Assembly: GCF_000424985.1 (NCBI RefSeq)
Contig: NZ_AUKX01000009.1
Span: 62,001 to 126,000 of the forward strand
Length of the DNA stretch: 64,000 nucleotides
Direction: 5' to 3'
Source of the DNA: Arenibacter latericius DSM 15913
GTDB lineage: Bacteria > Bacteroidota > Bacteroidia > Flavobacteriales > Flavobacteriaceae
Both the position numbers and the translations under genes were made by a program. Each line of letters opens with the position of its first letter. Positions within the stretch are counted from its first letter, which is position 1. Shown piece after piece: positions 60,289 through 64,000 of the stretch. A model generated the notes under the pieces. The model saw nothing but the letters and a program-made list of their open reading frames with translations. It was not told the origin of the DNA and did not search any database.

Positions 60289-61104
60289 TTATACGGCAAC
60301 ATCGTATTCACGCAATGCATCATTTAGAGAAGTTTTTTTATCTGTACTCTCTTTTCTTGTTCCAATGATCAGAGCACAAGGAACTTGAAAATCGCCAGCT
60401 GGGAAAGATTTTGTATAGCTTCCTGGTATAACTACAGATCTGGCAGGAACCAGTCCTTTTCGTTCTACTGGAGTTTCTCCAGTTACATCAATAATTTTTG
60501 TAGAGGCAGTAAGTACTACATTGGCACCCAAGACAGCTTCTTTCTCTACACGTACTCCTTCCACAACAATACATCTAGATCCTATAAAGGCATTATCCTC
60601 TATAATCACTGGAGCAGCTTGCAAGGGTTCCAAAACACCTCCAATACCTACACCACCACTAAGGTGTACATTTTTTCCAATTTGAGCGCAACTACCAACG
60701 GTGGCCCAGGTATCTACCATGGTACCTTCATCAACATAAGCACCAATATTAACATAGCTAGGCATTAAAATAGTACCTGCAGAAATATATGCTCCATGTC
60801 TTGCAACCGCATTAGGAACTACTCTAATTCCTTTTTCGGCATAGCCTCTTTTTAAAGGCATTTTATCATGGTACTCAAAGATTCCCGCTTCTAAGGTTTC
60901 CATTTTTTGAATTGGGAAATAAAGAACCACTCCTTTTTTTACCCATTCATTTATTTGCCAACCTTCATTGGTGGGCTCTGCACATCGCAATTCTCCTTTA
61001 TCTAATAGGTCTATAACTTTTCTAATAGCATCTTGTGTGGCGGCCTCCTTTAAAAGTTCACGATTATCCCACGCATTTTCTATTACTTTTCTTAATTCTG
61101 TCAT
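60289..61104 (-). CDS. dapD: 2,3,4,5-Tetrahydropyridine-2,6-dicarboxylate N-succinyltransferase
   Basis: DapD succinylates tetrahydrodipicolinate in the succinylase branch of lysine and diaminopimelate synthesis. From ATG 61104 the protein has 271 residues, the normal length. It has an N-terminal helical part (L-R-K-V-I-E-N-A-W) and a left-handed beta-helix of hexapeptide repeats (I-S-A-G-T-I-L-M-P, V-D-E-G-T-M-V-D-T-W, I-G-K-N-V-H-L-S-G-G-V-G-I-G-G-V). An upstream ATG (61140) is excluded because the -7 box at 61126-61133 lies between it and 61104. The lysA gene elsewhere in the window completes the pathway's end. Confidence 0.96.
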   Translation of the reverse strand: MTELRKVIENAWDNRELLKEAATQDAIRKVIDLLDKGELRCAEPTNEGWQINEWVKKGVVLYFPIQKMETLEAGIFEYHDKMPLKRGYAEKGIRVVPNAVARHGAYISAGTILMPSYVNIGAYVDEGTMVDTWATVGSCAQIGKNVHLSGGVGIGGVLEPLQAAPVIIEDNAFIGSRCIVVEGVRVEKEAVLGANVVLTASTKIIDVTGETPVERKGLVPARSVVIPGSYTKSFPAGDFQVPCALIIGTRKESTDKKTSLNDALREYDVAV

Positions 61105-61125
61105 TGTCGTATTTTGAAATTTAGA

Positions 61126-61133
61126 CAAATATA
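61126..61133 (-). promoter_or_regulatory. -7 promoter box of dapD (TATATTTG)
   Basis: TATATTTG on the minus strand lies 21 bases before the dapD ATG 61104 and downstream of the alternative start at 61140, which fixes the start. Confidence 0.55.
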
Positions 61134-61186
61134 GGTGCAACTTTGTAATTAACCCTTTGTTTTTACACTTATAACAATTTATGGTT

Positions 61187-61194
61187 TATTTTTG
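61187..61194 (+). promoter_or_regulatory. -7 promoter box of ruvX (TATTTTTG)
   Basis: TATTTTTG is inside the open frame that begins at ATG 61181. The in-frame TTG at 61208 lies 13 bases downstream and is the likelier start. The region is a divergent promoter pair with dapD. Confidence 0.5.
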
Positions 61195-61207
61195 CGAAAA
61201 AATTAGT

Positions 61208-61618
61208 TTGGGAAGAATAGTAGCCTTAGATTTTGGGAAAGTGAGGACAGGAATTGCCGTAACGGATGAATTACAACTAATTGCCTCTGGCCTTACTACC
61301 GTTAATACCAAGGAACTTCTAAACTTTCTAAGGTCTTATGTGGAACAGGAAAATGTGGAGTTATTTGTGGTAGGTGAGCCTAAGCAAATGAATAACGAGC
61401 CCTCCGAATCGGAAGAGTTAATTAAACCTTTTTTGAGAACTTTAGAAGGGGTTTTTCCTAAAATTCCGGTAGTTCGGCAAGATGAACGGTTTACATCAAA
61501 AATGGCTGTACAATCTATGATCGATGGCGGGTTGGGGAAACAGAAAAGAAAAAATAAGGCTTTGATAGATGAAATTAGTGCAACCCTAATTCTTCAAGCA
61601 TATTTAAATAGAAAATAG
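61208..61618 (+). CDS. ruvX: RuvX/YqgF family pre-16S rRNA nuclease / putative Holliday junction resolvase
   Basis: The family removes 5' extra bases of 16S rRNA and resembles Holliday junction resolvases (RNase H fold). From TTG 61208 the protein has 136 residues and begins M-G-R-I-V-A-L-D-F-G-K-V-R-T-G-I-A-V-T-D, the exact form of the family start; the catalytic Asp is in A-L-D-F-G. Other motifs are V-V-G-E-P, Q-D-E-R-F-T-S and K-A-L-I-D-E-I-S-A-T-L-I-L. An ATG at 61181 would give a nine-residue addition with the promoter box inside, so it is rejected. def follows after four bases. Confidence 0.93.
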   Translation: MGRIVALDFGKVRTGIAVTDELQLIASGLTTVNTKELLNFLRSYVEQENVELFVVGEPKQMNNEPSESEELIKPFLRTLEGVFPKIPVVRQDERFTSKMAVQSMIDGGLGKQKRKNKALIDEISATLILQAYLNRK

Positions 61619-61622
61619 TAGC

Positions 61623-62213
61623 ATGATATTACCAATAGTAGCTTACGGAGATCCCGTTTTAAGAAAAGTGGCAAATGACATTGATAAAGATTATCCCAAT
61701 TTGGATCAGTTGGTCAACAATATGTGGGATACAATGTACAATGCCTATGGAGTTGGACTTGCAGCACCTCAAGTGGGACTTCCGATTAGACTTTTTGTTA
61801 TAGATACCACTCCCTTTTCTGAAGATGAAGACATGTCTGAAGAAGAACAAAAAGCATTAAATGGCTTTAAGAAAGTATTTATAAATGCACAAATTGTAGA
61901 GGAAACTGGAGAAGAATGGGCTTTTAATGAAGGTTGTTTAAGTATTCCTGAGATTAGGGAAGATGTATCAAGAAAGGATACGCTTACTATTACCTATTTG
62001 GACGCCGATTTTAAATCTCATACAGAAACCTATGAAGGCCTTCTAGCAAGGGTTATCCAGCATGAATATGATCATATTGAAGGGGTTTTGTTTACTGATA
62101 AATTATCTACTCTGAAGAAAAGATTATTGAAAAGTAGACTTAGCAATATATCAAAAGGAAAAGTAAAGGTGGATTATAGGATGCGTTTCCCACTTCAAAA
62201 AAAAGCACGTTAA
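61623..62213 (+). CDS. def: Peptide deformylase
   Basis: Def removes the N-formyl group from nascent proteins. The 196-residue protein has all three active-site motifs: G-V-G-L-A-A-P-Q-V-G-L (motif 1), E-G-C-L-S-I-P (motif 2, metal Cys) and H-E-Y-D-H-I-E-G (motif 3, H-E-x-x-H). A short acidic insert, E-D-E-D-M-S-E-E-E-Q-K, sits between motifs 1 and 2, as is common in Bacteroidota. It lies four bases after ruvX. Confidence 0.97.
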   Translation: MILPIVAYGDPVLRKVANDIDKDYPNLDQLVNNMWDTMYNAYGVGLAAPQVGLPIRLFVIDTTPFSEDEDMSEEEQKALNGFKKVFINAQIVEETGEEWAFNEGCLSIPEIREDVSRKDTLTITYLDADFKSHTETYEGLLARVIQHEYDHIEGVLFTDKLSTLKKRLLKSRLSNISKGKVKVDYRMRFPLQKKAR

Positions 62214-62271
62214 AACAATTTCTTATATAAACAAAAAGTGTAATATTTGCGCTTGAAATTTAAAATATCAG

Positions 62272-62700
62272 ATGAGTTTAAATAAAATACTATCCATATC
62301 CGGAAAACCAGGACTTTATAAGTTATTGACCCAGACTCGTGCTGGATTTGTAGCAGAATCCTTATTAGATGGGAAGAAAATAACCGTTAGTTTTAAGAAC
62401 AATGTGAGTGTTCTATCCGAAATCGCAATCTATACCTTGGAGGAAGAAGTGCCTTTAAAGGATATTTTTGAGAAGATTAAAGAAAAGGAAGAAGGCGGAA
62501 AAACTTCTATTAGTCATAAGGACGATAAGATTAAATTGGAGGAATACTTTTTTGAAGTATTGCCTAATTATGATGAAGATCGTGTTTATGCAAGCGATAT
62601 CAAAAAAGTTATCCAATGGTATAACTTGTTACACGATCATGGCATAACTGATTTTGCCACTGAAGAAGAGGAAGAAGTAGCCTCTGAAGAAAAAGAATAA
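62272..62700 (+). CDS. DUF5606 domain protein
   Basis: The 142-residue protein begins with the DUF5606 pattern L-N-K-I-L-S-I-S-G-K-P-G-L-Y-K-L and has a helical C-terminal half with V-Y-A-S-D-I-K-K-V-I-Q-W-Y-N-L-L, ending in an acidic Glu-rich tail. The family is restricted mainly to Bacteroidota and its role is unknown. It follows def by 58 bases on the same strand, the usual placement, and is closed by a terminator. Confidence 0.9.
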   Translation: MSLNKILSISGKPGLYKLLTQTRAGFVAESLLDGKKITVSFKNNVSVLSEIAIYTLEEEVPLKDIFEKIKEKEEGGKTSISHKDDKIKLEEYFFEVLPNYDEDRVYASDIKKVIQWYNLLHDHGITDFATEEEEEVASEEKE

Positions 62701-62817
62701 ATCTTGCTCGATAATGGAGATTTGAATGCTGCGAGGCTTGCCTAAAAATCAATACGTTTTTTTTATTTAACGTTTTGTGGACTTGCCCCTAAGTAGTTTA
62801 ACTACCCATAATAATTT

Positions 62818-62846
62818 AAAAAGCCTTCGTTTTCGAAGGCTTTTTT
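62818..62846 (+). terminator. Terminator after the DUF5606 gene
   Basis: Perfect arms AAAAAGCCTTCG and CGAAGGCTTTTTT around TTTT. The A and T flanks allow it to act for the minus-strand GH20 gene as well. Confidence 0.9.
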
Positions 62847-62913
62847 ATGCTTTAAATTATGGTGATTTTAAATCTGATATTAACATCAAGATACCTTTAT
62901 GGAATAAAGGTTA

Positions 62914-64000
62914 CTAATCCTTAAGCCTTGGTTTAATAGGAAGTGTTTGTTTCTTCCATTCTATTAACTCAGAAGGATAGTACTTCACATTCATTCTATC
63001 CAAAAATGGTGTTTGATTCCCTAACCTAACCTTGTAATTTTCCCAATCTCTATTTTCTTCGGTACTCCATCCAATTTCTGCATGCCCAATAACTCTAGGG
63101 AAGGCTAAATATTCTAATTCTTCCATATTGGTAATAGTCTCCGACCAAAGTGGTGCTTCTACACCCAATATATTTTCTTTGTTAACGCCTTTGATATAGT
63201 ATTCTGGAGACCAAATGTAAGCGGTGTCTACAGGAATATAGCCGGCCCAATGTAACCCGTATTTAGAAACCGTATCGTACTTCATGTCCAAATACGCCTT
63301 TTTACCGGGAGATAAGATGACTTTCATTCCTTTTTCCACGGCAATTTTGGCATTTTCTTCATTGCTCCAGAATTGAGCTATTGCTGTAGTGTCAATATCA
63401 GCATGAACAATCTCATCCCAGCCGATCATTCGCTTGTCATATTTTTTAACAATCTTATCTACTCTAGAAATAAAGTAATTAAAATCATCTTTCTTGGTAA
63501 CCAAGCTTTCGTCTCCGCCAGCGTGGAAATAAGGTCCCGGAGTCATTTCAGAAATCTCCCTTACTACATCATCTATAAACGCATAAACCGTATCCTTTCT
63601 AGTATCAAAGGTGCTAAAGCCTACGTCTATTCCTGTATAAGGTTCTACTTTCTTACCATTTCCATTAAGAAAAGGGTAGGCTAAAGATGCAGCGTTGGTA
63701 TGTCCGGGCATATCTACCTCTGGAATAATAGTAATGTATTGACTAGCGGCATAAGCAACTAGTTCCTTATAGTCCTCCTGAGTATAGAAACCGCCAGGAC
63801 CACCACCTACTTCTGTGCTTCCACCTACTTCGGTAAGTTTTGGCCATGATTTTATTTCAATTCGCCATCCCTGATCGTCTGTTAAGTGTAAGTGTAGGCT
63901 GTTTATCTTATAATAGGCCAATAGGTCAATATACTTTTTAACATCTTTTACACTAAAAAAGTGTCGTGCTACATCCAACATAGCTCCTCTGTATTCAAAA
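62914..64000 (-). CDS. GH20 beta-N-acetylhexosaminidase, C-terminal part (5' end outside window)
   Basis: The frame is open to the right edge (F-E-Y-R-G-A-M-L-D-V-A-R-H-F-F), so the start lies beyond 64000 and the ATG at 63981 is internal. The visible part is the catalytic barrel: D-V-A-R-H-F-F, H-L-H-L-T-D-D-Q-G-W-R, P-E-V-D-M-P-G-H and the catalytic Asp-Glu pair in F-H-A-G-G-D-E-S, followed by the W-x-E-N and W-S-E-T motifs near the C-terminus. GH20 enzymes release GlcNAc or GalNAc from chitin oligosaccharides or glycans; the cell location depends on the missing N-terminus. Confidence 0.93.
   Translation of the reverse strand, partial: FEYRGAMLDVARHFFSVKDVKKYIDLLAYYKINSLHLHLTDDQGWRIEIKSWPKLTEVGGSTEVGGGPGGFYTQEDYKELVAYAASQYITIIPEVDMPGHTNAASLAYPFLNGNGKKVEPYTGIDVGFSTFDTRKDTVYAFIDDVVREISEMTPGPYFHAGGDESLVTKKDDFNYFISRVDKIVKKYDKRMIGWDEIVHADIDTTAIAQFWSNEENAKIAVEKGMKVILSPGKKAYLDMKYDTVSKYGLHWAGYIPVDTAYIWSPEYYIKGVNKENILGVEAPLWSETITNMEELEYLAFPRVIGHAEIGWSTEENRDWENYKVRLGNQTPFLDRMNVKYYPSELIEWKKQTLPIKPRLKD

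Overview
The window is AT-rich chromosomal DNA from a member of the Bacteroidota, most likely a marine or environmental Flavobacteriaceae. The evidence is the gene set (two-domain cyclophilin-FKBP immunophilin, DUF3276/PUR protein, DUF5606 protein, long NusB, DUF1573 lipoproteins, DUF6268 outer membrane protein). The Bacteroidota-type promoter elements agree with this: a TAnnTTTG box at -7, often with TTG about 19-22 bases upstream. I see no rRNA, tRNA, CRISPR array, intact insertion sequence or prophage. Most of the window is ordinary core chromosome.

Layout. 1-2.5 kb: the end of an ABC permease, a DUF6268 outer membrane protein and an NtrC-like regulator lacking a DNA-binding domain. 3.7-9.1 kb: a PPK2 kinase overlapping an M28 peptidase, an M13 peptidase lipoprotein and the immunophilin. 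9.3-12 kb: cold shock protein, peroxiredoxin and a thioredoxin-like protein on the minus strand. 12-17.3 kb: csaA, a bile-acid/sodium symporter homologue and an acyltransferase in one operon, facing a large M14 carboxypeptidase. 17.3-26.7 kb: PUR protein, an ABC exporter, nusB-DUF1573-yajC, a Tat-exported Gfo/Idh/MocA oxidoreductase, peptidase T and pyrD. 27-37 kb: a LysE exporter, HMG-CoA lyase, an outer membrane porin, an FMN-binding protein with a small membrane partner, guaB, lysA and sucC.

37-45.5 kb is the least conserved-looking part: small hypothetical, stress and envelope proteins (DUF1456, TerB-like, Hsp20, DUF885 peptidase, DUF5655, lipocalin) and a small membrane gene broken by a frameshift. 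45.6-53 kb: uvrB, an ABC-2 transporter, a kinase-like hypothetical protein and a nucleoid-associated protein. 53-61 kb: heme A synthase, CCA-adding enzyme, threonylcarbamoyl-AMP synthase, a TagF-like/GT2 fusion glycosyltransferase, a methyltransferase-like membrane protein, a GT9 heptosyltransferase-like protein and dapD; much of this is surface glycan assembly. 61-64 kb: ruvX, def, a DUF5606 protein and a GH20 hexosaminidase that runs off the right edge.

The most useful second looks are these. (1) Three decayed coding stretches and one frameshifted 52-codon gene lie in gaps that would otherwise be called empty. (2) Several -7 promoter boxes lie inside the naive start of a gene, which corrects the starts of pyrD, pepT, dapD and ruvX and implies very short leaders. 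(3) The FMN-binding protein and adjacent His-containing membrane protein look like an extracytoplasmic redox unit. (4) The 359-residue protein at 50.3 kb carries choline-kinase/APH-like motifs. (5) The M28 peptidase has Asn where a zinc-ligand His is expected. (6) An ABC exporter has Asp at the catalytic Glu position. I found no clear new defence or mobile system.
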